Source: Bradyrhizobium sp. WSM1743
GTDB lineage: Bacteria > Pseudomonadota > Alphaproteobacteria > Rhizobiales > Xanthobacteraceae
DNA: 64,000 nucleotides
Direction: 5' to 3'
NCBI RefSeq assembly: GCF_000473065.1
Contig: NZ_AXAZ01000015.1
Span: 1-64,000 of the forward strand
A program made the position numbers and the translations under genes. Position 1 is the first letter of the stretch. Each line of letters opens with the position of its first letter. The notes under the pieces were generated by a model that was not told where the DNA came from, made no database searches, and saw only the letters and a program-made list of their open reading frames with translations. Below, piece after piece: positions 30,701-39,081 of the stretch.

Positions 30701-31269
30701 CCATGCCCCCCGACAAAGACGGTGGGCTGCCATTCACCATTGATCTGCTGCGCCTTGGTGTAAAGTTCATCGTCGCCATTCGTGCCGCGAACCGTCTGCA
30801 GTGCTTCAAGGAGTTGTTCGCGATTCCACACCGTCCCGTCGGCAAAATGGATCTCCTCGATGCCTTCCGACGTGTTCTCGGCGAACTGGTTGACGATCGT
30901 GATAGTCGAAGGCAGCGCGCCCTGCCGATCGATATAGAGATCGGTGCCGCTGGCGCGAAGCTTGAAATCACCGGGGTTGAGGTCGTCGAAGGCGAGCACA
31001 TCGACGTCGGCCGCCCCACCGTCGTAGTCCATGATGTAGTCGTCGCCATCGCCCGCTGCATAACGATAGATGTCGGATCCCGCACCGCCAAGCAGCAGAT
31101 CCATCTCGCCACCACCAACGACCTCGTCGTCGCCCGACGTTCCCTGCAGGAAATCGATATCCTGAGTGCCGGTAATCTCTGTAGGAGCCTCCAGAGCCCA
31201 GAGGAGGTTGGACCGTTGGCCCGTATTAGCCTGCGTCTCGGCCTGCAAGGCGATCTTGAGGTAGTCCAA
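27721..31269 (-). CDS. RTX/cadherin calcium-binding adhesin-like protein, C-terminal part
   Basis: 1,182 aa if started at the TTG codon 31269. Order: an N-terminal RTX-type repeat block, three cadherin-like repeats (about residues 290-605, pattern APTxATLTGG..AENAANGTVVG..GRFAI), an RTX block, a fourth cadherin-like repeat and a second, near-duplicate RTX block. The RTX nonapeptides are of the GGxGxDxL type (GGAGDDVMQGGAGNDTF). The C-terminus ends LTFADDFILS, similar to type I secretion signals. Such proteins are secreted surface adhesins that fold on binding Ca2+. No type I secretion genes were seen in the window. The true start is probably upstream of the TAG. Confidence 0.8.
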   Translation of the reverse strand: MDYLKIALQAETQANTGQRSNLLWALEAPTEITGTQDIDFLQGTSGDDEVVGGGEMDLLLGGAGSDIYRYAAGDGDDYIMDYDGGAADVDVLAFDDLNPGDFKLRASGTDLYIDRQGALPSTITIVNQFAENTSEGIEEIHFADGTVWNREQLLEALQTVRGTNGDDELYTKAQQINGEWQPTVFVGGHGNDHLYGGQYGNTYVYANGDGNDTIQDYGNNWGTLRLSDMSPADISVSGQPDNSIVITITETGETITVKPRYGQSIGFDEIVFANGTIWDRDDILAAVQAPKGATLASSQVAENAANGTIVGTVVGVDPDADAVLTYSLANDAGGRFAIDAATGQITVVNGALLDYESVTSHAVVVRVTDQTGLTFDKSFTLTVTDVNEAPTGATLTGGTTAENAANGTVLGSVAGLDPDAGATLTYALTDDADGRFAINGSTGEITVANGGLLDYETATSHSVTVRVTDQSGLTFDKSFTIEVTDVSESVNHAPTDATLTGGSMAENAANGTVVGAVAGIDPDAGAVLTYSLVDDAGGRFAINATTGQILVANGALLDYEAATSHSVTVRVTDQGGLTYDEVFALNVTDVAGATLNGTSAADTLTGTAEGDVINGVDGNDVLNGLAGNDALDGGTGSDTMNGGTGNDVYIVDAAGDVVNENANEGIDEVRTSLSSYTLGANVENVTATTSTALTASGNTLDNLIKGNSGNDVLFGGDGNDTLLGGTGDDVLQGNAGNDIFDGQGGQNWITTGSGQDTLIFNSASGYLLVDDFSDGNDKINMRGTGITLQNAAQSVTLTEYAEGGVLVEFGTSQIWFENVMPGQITFDGDFIFDTSAGGNNHAPTNATLTGGSVAENSTDGTVVGTVTGIDPDAGAVLSYSLTDNAGGRFAINATTGQITVANGALLDYEAATSHEISVHIVDQGGLSFDKIFTLTVTDVAGATQNGTSAANTLTGTNEADTLNGLGGNDTLNSLGGNDVLDGGAGDDIMTGGTGNDIYIVDSGNDVVSESANEGIDEVQTSLSSYTLGDNVENLTGTNSGSFTAAGNALDNVITGSSGNDVLFGEGGNDVLRGGAGDDVMQGGAGNDTFQGQGGIKWITTGEGTDVLVFNFGSGAFQVDDFTDGSDKIDMRGTGVTAQNAAENVTLTEYAEGGVLVQFGSSEIWLEHVMPGQLTFADDFILS

Positions 31270-31389
31270 ATACGGCGCCAGAAGAAAATGCTCTTGCGAA
31301 TAGCCGTTCCTTACGGCCTGATAGTTCTCCCGAGCCTTGGAGGCAAATGTCGCTGGATCGAAAATATCCAGGCCGAGATCTCCGGCTTG

Positions 31390-32925
31390 CTAATCCTTGA
31401 CGACCACATTGAACGGCGCCGGATCGTCCAGGGTAATAACGCCACCACCGCTTTCCTCTTCATAGAGGAAAGTGACGAGCGAACGCCCGGTGTTGATCAG
31501 CAGGAAGCCGCCATCGGCGAAAGGGTCGGAAGGATCTTCAAATTCCGGAAAATATGACTGCGTCTGACCGAAATAGTGATAATTATAGCCCGCCAGGGAA
31601 TCACCGTTCCAACCTGCATACTCAAAAAACTTCGGAAGCAGACGAACATCCGACTGCTTTATTTCGGCGTAGTGAGAATCGGTATCGGGGGCTTCATCGA
31701 GAGTAATGAAAAGTTTGTCAGCGGCATCGCTGTCCAGCGCGATGTCGCCAAGCTTTGCATAGAACTCGTCTCCCCCCGTTCCTCCGGTCAACCGATCCTT
31801 GCCGGCACCGCCGAACAGCTTGTCATCTCCGGCGCCGCCGAACAGTCTATCGTCATCAGCGCCGCCATAGAGTTGATCGTTTCCTTCCGCTCCGTAAATC
31901 TCATCGTTTCCAGCGTCTCCATAGAGTGTGTTGATCTTGTCGGAATCGGTCTCGCCGGGAACGCTGGACCCTCCTCTGATGACGTCCGCGCCTTCGCCGC
32001 CGTGAATGGTGTCGTTTCCAACACCGCCCCAGATCTCGTCCATCTCGGTGCCGCCGTCGATCGTGTCGTCACCGGTTCCGCCCTCGATGTAGTCCGCGCC
32101 ATCGTCCCCGAAGAGTTGATCGCCGCCGGCGCCGCCGAATATCTGATCGTTGCCGCCCGCCCCGTGGATGAAGTCGACTTCTCCATTGCTCGAACCGGCC
32201 GGACTGTCGCCCCATAGAACGTCGCCGCCGCTGCCACCGCGAACGGTGTCCGATCCCATCCCGCCATAGGCGTAAACCTTTCCGGTGGCTGCCCCTAGGT
32301 CGAGATTGTCAACCCCGTTGGAGCCGAAGACCGCGATCTTCGCTGCTTCAAGGTTCAAGCCGTGCAAGTCTCCGCCGATTGAAATCTCTTGCTTCAGGAA
32401 ATACTCAACGTCGCCATTGCCAAAGCTGTCCTTGCTGTACATTTGCAAACCAAGCTTTGCGCCGGTCTGCATGATCGTGAAGTCCGCGCCTGACAGATAC
32501 GGGGTTAGAAGATCGGAATTCTTGGCTGGCGTGCCATTGACGTCGACACCTGTCCCGTTCGAAATTTTGGTCGCCGCGTCTCCCATCGCGCTGGCGATTT
32601 GGGCAAGATAGTTTCCAGCGAGGACGTCGTATCCGATGTTCTCGCTGCCGTTGATGTAGACCGCGACATGAGAGTTGACGTTGAATTTGCCAGCCGAAAA
32701 ATTGAGAAGGCTCAAGGCCGCGTCGATGGCCGACTTGCCTTCTGCCGCAAGGCCATTGCGATAGACGACGCCGGACACGCTTTGGCCCGAGCTGTCCGTA
32801 ATTTCGAGCCTCGTCGAGCGACGCCGAATATTTCGTAGATGCGATCGGCTACCGGCTCGGCAAACGCCTCGTAGACCCATGTTGCAAGTGCCGCGGCACC
32901 ACCAGCAACCGCAACTTCGAGGCAA
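31390..32925 (-). CDS. RTX-repeat protein, middle part of the same gene
   Basis: Open for 511 codons, but only the part after about 32815 on the minus strand (from TRLEITDSSGQS) is convincing; the first 38 codons are Arg/Cys-rich and belong to another frame. It contains an ordinary folded segment (NVNSHVAVYINGSENIGYDV) and about 12 RTX-type repeats (GGAGGDQLFGDDGADYIEGG and so on). A C-terminal beta-rich segment ends FNVVVKD at a TAG. After the TAG the sequence continues in frame to 31269. Confidence 0.75.
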   Translation of the reverse strand: MPRSCGCWWCRGTCNMGLRGVCRAGSRSHLRNIRRRSTRLEITDSSGQSVSGVVYRNGLAAEGKSAIDAALSLLNFSAGKFNVNSHVAVYINGSENIGYDVLAGNYLAQIASAMGDAATKISNGTGVDVNGTPAKNSDLLTPYLSGADFTIMQTGAKLGLQMYSKDSFGNGDVEYFLKQEISIGGDLHGLNLEAAKIAVFGSNGVDNLDLGAATGKVYAYGGMGSDTVRGGSGGDVLWGDSPAGSSNGEVDFIHGAGGNDQIFGGAGGDQLFGDDGADYIEGGTGDDTIDGGTEMDEIWGGVGNDTIHGGEGADVIRGGSSVPGETDSDKINTLYGDAGNDEIYGAEGNDQLYGGADDDRLFGGAGDDKLFGGAGKDRLTGGTGGDEFYAKLGDIALDSDAADKLFITLDEAPDTDSHYAEIKQSDVRLLPKFFEYAGWNGDSLAGYNYHYFGQTQSYFPEFEDPSDPFADGGFLLINTGRSLVTFLYEEESGGGVITLDDPAPFNVVVKD

Positions 32926-33241
32926 TGGGAAGCGACGCCCCGCCCAATATGCCGAGCGCCACCGCTCTCAGTGCCAGCGTCAATGCTTCGGCGATTTCAG
33001 CTTTGGGGCCGGTGTCCGCGATGATCTTGACTCCGTCCAGATAGAAGAAGCCGTCCTCCCTCGTGATCACCTTGTTGATTTCATTGGCGGTACTGCCCGG
33101 ACCGAAATACTTGTAGAGAAACTTGATCGGCAATGAGCCCGCCTCGGTCTGCAGGAGAGGATCGAGAGCACCGTCCAGGAATTCTCCAAGTGCCTCGGTG
33201 ACCTTCGAAGGCTCCGGCGGCGTTACGGTGTAGTATTCCAT
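32849..33241 (-). CDS. N-terminal part of the RTX/cadherin gene
   Basis: ATG at 33241 preceded by GGGAGAGAACGTC; the upstream ATG 33277 is less well placed. The segment MEYYTVTPPEPSKVTEALGE..KVITREDGFFYLDGVKIIADTG reads as a normal protein. It then goes off in the wrong frame after about ALRAVALGILGG. From there the likely true frame (VAVAGGAAALATWVYEAF..RIYEIFGV) continues into the 31390-32925 reading. The upstream region 33242-33363 is short and shows nothing else. Confidence 0.6.
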   Translation of the reverse strand: MEYYTVTPPEPSKVTEALGEFLDGALDPLLQTEAGSLPIKFLYKYFGPGSTANEINKVITREDGFFYLDGVKIIADTGPKAEIAEALTLALRAVALGILGGASLPIASKLRLLVVPRHLQHGSTRRLPSR

Positions 33242-33363
33242 GACGTTCTCTCCCGGGTCATCTTGCGGTGGCAGCATTCATCGGTAGGCCGAGTCACGCT
33301 CGGCCAGTTGCTCGTCTTCTTTTCGATTGACTGAAGTGGATCGTTCCCGCCGTAGAGAGGCTC

Positions 33364-34095
33364 TTACCGCTGTGGGACTCTATAAAATTCCATCATTGTT
33401 CGAGGCGGGATTTCCTGACATTGCATGACGGTGCGAGGTCGCGCTGCATCGCCCTCGATGCCTTCGATCGTGATGGTCTGGCGGCTTCTGCTCCATACGA
33501 CCCGGCGAGGGACGTCGAAATTCATCGACAGCGTGACTTCATCCTGGCCGGCATCGGTGACTTCACCGCGAAATCCTCTTCCCTCCTTGCCACGCTCGAA
33601 GAGTGCTTGTTTCGAAGCTGCATCCATCGTGAAGTACATGTCTCCTGCGTCTTCACAGCGGACCGAGATCGGATGCTGAATTGGGTCGCGGACCCGGAAG
33701 CTCAAAATGCTCCTCGGCGGGAGGACGGTGCACTGATGCGTCAATGTCGGCCGGAAGGTAGGGTCTTCCAGTCCCGGCCAACTCATCGTCTTTTGATTGC
33801 GATCAAAGATCAGGTCGAGCCGTCCTGGACGGACGTGCAGCACGAATTCGATCTTTCCATCGTTCGTGGAAATGATCTCTCCCGAGAGTGCGTTGATGCC
33901 GAAATTTGTTTCGACGTTTATCGGCGGCGTTTCAAAGACGACGGCTTTGGCATCGACGTCGAACGTCGCAAAGTATGGGCGGACGGGAACGCCACCCTCA
34001 CACCGCACTGAGAATGGTTCAGCGGCTGCTGCGCAATCCGGCGTCAGCATGAGAAGCAGAATGAGAGCGAGAGGGAGGCCTGCGAGTCGCTTCAT
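33364..34095 (-). CDS. Secreted protein of unknown function
   Basis: 243 aa from ATG 34095, which gives a standard signal peptide (MKRLAGLPLALILLLMLTPD..AAAAEPF). The mature part holds two similar halves. Each begins FSVRCEGG or ISVRCEDAG, then has a beta-rich core, and ends in MxCQEIPPRTMMEF or HQCTVLPPRSILSF. The internal duplication and the single Cys pairs suggest a small exported beta-sandwich protein with disulphides. I do not recognise a family. The frame is open upstream to 34374, but that part is Cys/Arg-rich and not convincing. Confidence 0.8.
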   Translation of the reverse strand: MKRLAGLPLALILLLMLTPDCAAAAEPFSVRCEGGVPVRPYFATFDVDAKAVVFETPPINVETNFGINALSGEIISTNDGKIEFVLHVRPGRLDLIFDRNQKTMSWPGLEDPTFRPTLTHQCTVLPPRSILSFRVRDPIQHPISVRCEDAGDMYFTMDAASKQALFERGKEGRGFRGEVTDAGQDEVTLSMNFDVPRRVVWSRSRQTITIEGIEGDAARPRTVMQCQEIPPRTMMEFYRVPQR

Positions 34096-34836
34096 GCTGC
34101 TCGCTCCGTTCGCGCAGGACAGCTGCGCCCGCAGCCTGGTGGCAGCGAAGCTGCAGTTGGAACTCTCGACATTGCCTGGTGATGAATTGGCTGCGTGGCC
34201 TTGGCCCGCGCGCAATGAACGTGCGCCGCGCAAACAGTCTCTGAACGTATTCCGAACACCAGTCACAACCACGGCCCCAACATCGATGCCGCCTGCACAA
34301 TGCGCGCGGGCTAACGTCAACGTCCGGTTGCGGACACTACCACTGAAACTTCGAGATGTAAAGAAGCACGACACAACCTCTTACTTTCCCGAGGACGTGG
34401 CGCGCTGACAGCGAAGCAGCGAAGATTAGAATCAAATTTGAAACCCGCAAGTTCAAGCATTTGAAGATGCTCAGTCGATCGCTGTTCAATCGCGATCGAC
34501 TCGTTTGCCAATGACCGCAGTGAGACACCGAATGAGATCGCGCTCGTTTTTCTTGCGGCAATTTGCCGCCACTTTCGAAGTCGGCTCCGTCGCGAGGTGT
34601 CGCTGCTTGGTGTCTCTGGAGAGCAATTGGCGAATGCAGGAACGCCGAGCGAGTCTGACAGCGACGAATTCCGGCGGCTTGGCCGGCGTGCGAGTTTCGT
34701 GCAATGCTATTGTCTTTCCCACCGCCGGTTTCGATTCAGGAACATTTCCGGACGGCGTCTTGTCTCGAACGGCACGACGTCCCGGCTTTCCCGAAGACAA
34801 CCTTATCGAAGCCAATCTTCGAGGACGGACAGATCG
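34096..34836. other. 741-bp divergent intergenic region with an inverted repeat
   Basis: It separates the minus-strand secreted protein from the plus-strand M23 peptidase. No ORF is convincing. It is less GC-rich than the rest, notably around 34400-34500. A perfect 10-bp inverted repeat AGTCGATCGC (34473-34482) / GCGATCGACT (34492-34501) with a 9-base loop is present. This could be an operator or a hairpin. The local base composition suggests an acquired segment, but no junctions were found. Confidence 0.45.
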
Positions 34837-35835
34837 ATGAGAGCGTTTGTGTCTGTATCGGTGGTCTGCGCGGTCATCACTTGTGCGTCGGTGGCTCGCA
34901 GCGCCGAGCTGCAACCATTTGCTTGGCCGGTCGCTTGCGAGTTGGGAACGACCTGTTTCATCCAGAACTACGTCGACCATGATCCCTCGGACAAGACCTT
35001 GGACTTTCGATGTGGTCACCGAACCTATGATGGCCATGACGGCACCGACATCCGGCTCCCCGATCTGGACGTTCAGCGAAAAGGGGTCGAAGTCGTTGCT
35101 GCCGCCTCGGGGCGCGTTACTCATGCGCGCGACGGCATGGATGACGTCTCGGTCAAGGTCGTCGGCAAAGCCGCAATCACCGGCAGGGAATGTGGCAACG
35201 GCGCAGTCGTCGAACATGGAGGTGGCTGGAGCACGCAATACTGCCACATGGCCAAGGGCAGTCTCAGAGTGAAACCCGGTGACAGCGTCAGGTCCGGGCA
35301 GGCGCTTGGTCTGGTGGGGCTGTCCGGAAATACCGAGTTCCCACACCTCCATTTCACCGTGAGGCATGACGGGAAAATTGTGGATCCATTCGCCGAGGGC
35401 GCCGCGAAGGGCGAATGCAATTCGGGCCGCTCGCTGTGGCAGCCGACGCAAGGCGCCGTTTCGAACTATCCGTCCACCGAGATCATCAATGCCGGTTTTG
35501 CCGATCGAGCGGTGACCATGGACCAGATCGAGACAGGTGAGGTCAAGCGATCCTTGCCTGGCTCTCAATCGGCCGCCATCGTTGCGTATGTTCGCGCAAT
35601 CGGACTTCAGGCAGACGACGAGCAAGCGCTCGAGCTGAGGTCACCCGAGGGGCAAGTCGTCGCGGAGTATCGCGCGCCGAAGCTGCCACGGGACCAAGCC
35701 CAGTATTTCATCTCGGCTGGGCGAAAGCGCGCAGGCTCCACTTGGCCGGTCGGCAGGTATCGGGCAACTTTCGTTCTGCGCCGACAAGGTGCCGAGATCG
35801 CGCGGCGGTCCTTCCAGGTGGACATCGTGCAATAG
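34837..35835 (+). CDS. Secreted M23-family (LytM-like) metallopeptidase
   Basis: 332 aa from ATG 34837, giving a signal peptide MRAFVSVSVVCAVITCASVA. Zinc ligands fit LytM: HDGTD in YDGHDGTDIRLPD (first His and Asp) and HLHF in TEFPHLHFTV. The middle contains GNGAVVEHGGGWSTQYCHMAK, as in other M23 domains (about residues 45-185). The final 130 residues (from MDQIETGEVKRSLPG) are a separate beta-rich domain of unknown role. M23 enzymes cut peptide cross-links in peptidoglycan. GAGGAC lies 11 bases upstream. An earlier frame extension to 34597 is not convincing. Confidence 0.88.
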   Translation: MRAFVSVSVVCAVITCASVARSAELQPFAWPVACELGTTCFIQNYVDHDPSDKTLDFRCGHRTYDGHDGTDIRLPDLDVQRKGVEVVAAASGRVTHARDGMDDVSVKVVGKAAITGRECGNGAVVEHGGGWSTQYCHMAKGSLRVKPGDSVRSGQALGLVGLSGNTEFPHLHFTVRHDGKIVDPFAEGAAKGECNSGRSLWQPTQGAVSNYPSTEIINAGFADRAVTMDQIETGEVKRSLPGSQSAAIVAYVRAIGLQADDEQALELRSPEGQVVAEYRAPKLPRDQAQYFISAGRKRAGSTWPVGRYRATFVLRRQGAEIARRSFQVDIVQ

Positions 35836-36057
35836 CCATCTCGCCTCCCGCTCGTTCCGCTTGGGCGGTTTCCGGGACGAGGCCCTTCACAACCAGGGTG
35901 GGCGCTTCCGTCCAATCGCTGTGGCGCTCCACGCATTTCCCATCTTGTCTTCCTTCCTGAATAGTTGTTCAGTCCTTGCGGGGCGATTTGCATCTTTGAC
36001 GTGACGAAGCGTTCGGCCGCAGGGCGTGTGGCTGGCGTGTGGGACAGGAAGCGCGCC

Positions 36058-36738
36058 ATGGTTTATCGGCGGACGCATCAAGTGGTTAAGCGCCTTGCGG
36101 CGCGGCGCAGCGCCATTCTGGCGGCGGCGCGGGAGGCGGCGGCGGAAGGCGGGATGGCGGCGGTGCAGATCGCGCCGGTCGCGGTCCGGGCCAATGTCGC
36201 AGCCGGCACGGTCTACCGCTATTTCCCCTCCAAGGCCGAGCTGATCTCCGAACTCATTGCCGAGGTCTCCCGTGACGAGCTCGCGGCGATCCGCCGGGCG
36301 GGCGATGCCGCGCCGGGGCCGTCCTCGGCGCTGGCGGCCGCCGTGACCACCGTGGCGGTCCATACGCTGTCGCAGCGCAGGCTGGCCTGGGGCATCCTGG
36401 CCGAGCCCGTCGATGTCGATGTCAGCGCCTCCCGCCTTGCCAGCCGGCGTGAGATCGCCGGCGAGATCGCGTCCCGGATCGACGCTGCGGTGCGCGCCGG
36501 CCATCTGCCGGCGCAGGACACCGCGCTCGCCGCCACTGCATTGCTCGGCGCGCTCCATGAGGCCCTGGTCGGGCCGCTCGCGCCCGACAATCTCGAAGAT
36601 CCCGTCAAGATGCGCGACGCGGTGCAGACCGTGACGCTGCTGGCGCTGCGCGCCGTCGGGGTCATGGACGCCCGCGCCCGCGGCCTCGTGGTCCAGCAGA
36701 CGCTGCTGCCGACGACGAAGGCGCTGGTTGGAGCGTAA
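36058..36738 (+). CDS. TetR/AcrR-family transcriptional regulator
   Basis: 226 aa from ATG 36058. The HTH spans about residues 14-62 (RRSAILAAAREAAAEGGMAA..VRANVAAGTVYRYFPSKAEL). The C-terminal domain is Ala-rich and ends QQTLLPTTKALVGA. GGAAGCGCGCC precedes the start. No divergent target gene is visible upstream; the neighbour on the other side is pyruvate kinase, convergent. The ligand and regulon are unknown. Confidence 0.9.
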   Translation: MVYRRTHQVVKRLAARRSAILAAAREAAAEGGMAAVQIAPVAVRANVAAGTVYRYFPSKAELISELIAEVSRDELAAIRRAGDAAPGPSSALAAAVTTVAVHTLSQRRLAWGILAEPVDVDVSASRLASRREIAGEIASRIDAAVRAGHLPAQDTALAATALLGALHEALVGPLAPDNLEDPVKMRDAVQTVTLLALRAVGVMDARARGLVVQQTLLPTTKALVGA

Positions 36739-36887
36739 GAATCGGGCACGCGGTCGAGGTGGAGACCTGATCGCGCTCAGGCCGTTGTCTGAGCGGGCCT
36801 TTTCGCGAAACCGCAGCACCCGCGCCGAAATCGCCGGCTACTGTGCATGGGGTTGTTTTCGCTTTTCTTGTTTGAGCAGCCCGGACA

Positions 36888-38324
36888 TCACATGTTTGCT
36901 TCGCCCTCGGGGCCGACCGAGGCGATGCGCACCATGTTGGTGGTGCCGGGAATGCCGAGCGGCACGCCGGCGACGATGATCACGCGCTGGCCCGCGCGGA
37001 CAAAACCGTCCCGGAACGCGATCTGGCCGGCGCGGCCGACCATGTCGTCCTGGTCGCGCGCGTCCTCCGCCACCACGCAATGCACGCCCCAGACCACCGC
37101 GAGGCGGCGACCCGCCGTGATGTTCGGCGTGATCGCCACGATCGGCGGCTTGGGCCGCTCGCGTGCGACCCGCACGGCGGTCGAGCCCGATGAGGTCCAG
37201 CAGATCAAAGCGGGCAGGTCGAGGGTTTCCGCCATCACGCGAGCGGCGTCTGCGATGGCATCGCCGACGGTTGATTCGGGGTCCGGCCGCTGCGCCATGA
37301 TCACCGACCGATAGGTCGGGTCACGCTCGACCTCCTCGCCGATGCGATTCATGGTCGAGACCGCCTCGACCGGGAATTTGCCGGCCGCCGATTCCGCCGA
37401 CAGCATGATGGCGTCGGCGCCTTCATAGACGGCGGTGGCGACGTCGGAGACCTCGGCGCGGGTCGGCACCGGCGACTGGATCATCGATTCCAGCATCTGG
37501 GTCGCGATCACCACCGGCTTGCCGGCGCGGCGCGCCATCCGCGTCATCTGCTTCTGCAGGCTCGGCACGCGCTCCAGCGGCAGCTCGACGCCGAGGTCGC
37601 CGCGCGCCACCATCAGCGCGTCGGAGGCCTCGATGATATCGGCGAGGCGATCGATCGCCTGCGGCTTCTCGATCTTGGCCATCACCGCGGCGCGGCCGCG
37701 GATCATCTTCTTGGCCTCGATCACGTCCTCGGCGCGCTGCACGAAGGACAGCGCGATCCAGTCGACGCCGGTGACGAGGGCCGCCTCGAGGTCGGCGCGG
37801 TCCTTCGGCGTCATCGCCGAGACCGGCAGGTCGGTGTCGGGCAGGCTGACGCCCTTGCGGTCGCTCATCTTGCCGCCGACCACGACGCGGGTCACCGCAT
37901 GCTCTTTCGAGGTTTCCTCCGCGATCAGCCGCACCTTGCCGTCGTCGAGCAGCAGCGCATGGCCCGGTCGCAGCGCGGCCAGGATCTCCGGATGCGGGAG
38001 GTGGACGCGCGTGGCATCGCCGGGGGCCTTGTCACAGTCGAGCGTGAAGGTCTGCCCATTCTGGAGCTGGACCGCGCCTTCGGCGAAGGCGCCGAGTCTC
38101 AGCTTCGGTCCCTGAAGGTCGACCAGGATGCCGATCGGCCGGCCATAGCTGCTCTCGACGTTGCGGATCGTCGCCACCAGCTCCCGCATCTTGTCATGCG
38201 GGGTGTGGCTCATGTTGATGCGGAACAGGTCGGCGCCGGCCTCGAACAGGCGGCGGATCATCGCGAGGTCTGAAGAGGCCGGTCCCAGGGTCGCGAGAAT
38301 CTTGATACGGCGAAGACGCCTCAT
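36888..38324 (-). CDS. pyk: Pyruvate kinase
   Basis: 478 aa, the usual length. It starts MRRLRRIKILATLGPASSD. The active-site region MAKIEKPQAIDRL (catalytic Lys and Glu) and the signature MVARGDLGVELPLERVPSLQKQM are present. GSTAVRVARERPKPPIVAITPN marks the C-terminal allosteric domain. It makes ATP and pyruvate from phosphoenolpyruvate. Its ATG overlaps the TGA of the upstream DUF1036 gene (ATGA), so the two are translationally coupled. Confidence 0.97.
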   Translation of the reverse strand: MRRLRRIKILATLGPASSDLAMIRRLFEAGADLFRINMSHTPHDKMRELVATIRNVESSYGRPIGILVDLQGPKLRLGAFAEGAVQLQNGQTFTLDCDKAPGDATRVHLPHPEILAALRPGHALLLDDGKVRLIAEETSKEHAVTRVVVGGKMSDRKGVSLPDTDLPVSAMTPKDRADLEAALVTGVDWIALSFVQRAEDVIEAKKMIRGRAAVMAKIEKPQAIDRLADIIEASDALMVARGDLGVELPLERVPSLQKQMTRMARRAGKPVVIATQMLESMIQSPVPTRAEVSDVATAVYEGADAIMLSAESAAGKFPVEAVSTMNRIGEEVERDPTYRSVIMAQRPDPESTVGDAIADAARVMAETLDLPALICWTSSGSTAVRVARERPKPPIVAITPNITAGRRLAVVWGVHCVVAEDARDQDDMVGRAGQIAFRDGFVRAGQRVIIVAGVPLGIPGTTNMVRIASVGPEGEANM

Positions 38325-38914
38325 GGCTTATTTCCAGACGGGGGCGAGGGCGCCGGCGGAAGGCCAGGCGCGGCGGGGGGCGTACCACCGGGCGGACTAT
38401 TGGGCAAACCCGGAACGCCGCCCGGGCCAACCGGCCCGGGCAGGCCAGGTACGCGTTGCTGCGCCGGCTGTTCGTTGGCGTCGGTCAGCTGCACCGTCCA
38501 GGCCCGCTGCTCGCCGGTGTCGACCTCGAAATAGCCGGTGCGGTCATAGCCGCGCGCCAAGCAGTCCTCGGTGCCACGGATGGTGAACTCCTTGTCGCGC
38601 GAGCACATGAAGGCCTGGCCCGACCATTCGCCGCCGCGGTCATAGTCGATGGCGTAGATATAGTAGTAGCGGGCGACCAGCGTGCCCCGCAGCAGCGTCT
38701 CGCAGGAACGCGACGAGATGTTCCACCAGCCCTCGGTGGTCCACCCCTCGGCGTCCTTGTAGCCGAGCGCAATGCCGACCCGGCTCGAAGTGTTGTTGCA
38801 GAGGCGGAAATCGGCGGAGGCCGGGCTGGCGCAAAGGCACAGCAGGGCGACCACCAGCACCGGGACCAACCGGGCGAGCAGACGAAACGGGGAGCGGGGA
38901 GATTCGGCAGTCAT
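38321..38914 (-). CDS. DUF1036-family exported protein
   Basis: 197 aa. The signal peptide (RLLARLVPVLVVALLCLC..SASADF) precedes the DUF1036 domain, which begins FRLCNNTSSRVGIALGYKD and includes EGWWNISSRSCETLL, YYYIYAIDYDRGGEW and EFTIRGTEDC. A Pro/Gly-rich tail (PGLPGPVGPGGVPGLPN) closes it. The family is periplasmic and of unknown function. It is coupled to pyk by a 4-base overlap. Confidence 0.92.
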   Translation of the reverse strand: MTAESPRSPFRLLARLVPVLVVALLCLCASPASADFRLCNNTSSRVGIALGYKDAEGWTTEGWWNISSRSCETLLRGTLVARYYYIYAIDYDRGGEWSGQAFMCSRDKEFTIRGTEDCLARGYDRTGYFEVDTGEQRAWTVQLTDANEQPAQQRVPGLPGPVGPGGVPGLPNSPPGGTPPAAPGLPPAPSPPSGNKP

Positions 38915-39081
38915 TGTCGCGGAAGCTATACCAGATCATTGACGATTTGGCGTAGGGCAGGGGAACTGCCCCATAGCCGGGCCGTGGCCCGTTTGCGCCG
39001 CGATATGGCAAAATCTGTGACAGGACCCACCTGATCCCGTAAGGGTGACCTCCATCGGGACGGGCCTTAAGGAAGACAGCC

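Larger units (their letters stand above)
27721..33241 (-). pseudogene. Giant cadherin/RTX calcium-binding protein gene, apparently disrupted (three lesions)
   Basis: The fragments at 27721-31269, 31390-32925 and 32849-33241 look like one gene of about 1,840 codons. The 31390-32925 frame ends in a TAG at 31392-31390. That stop is in the same frame as the downstream fragment, and the 40 codons between are protein-like (LGLDIFDPATFASKA..). Near 32880-32950 and near 32815 the reading shifts frame twice: the 142-codon frame hands over to a middle frame reading VAVAGGAAALATWVYEAFAE, then back to the frame of TRLEITDSSG. Both shifts look like a single missing base. Sequencing error, strain-specific decay or recoding are possible. 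Confidence 0.7.

Noticed and set aside
27721..32925. Repeats that could be mistaken for a CRISPR array
   Set aside because: The repeat units code for Gly-rich nonapeptides and cadherin repeats; there are no fixed repeats with unique spacers.
34837..35835. The M23 protein as a phage endolysin
   Set aside because: It has a signal peptide and stands beside a secreted protein; no phage structural genes lie nearby.
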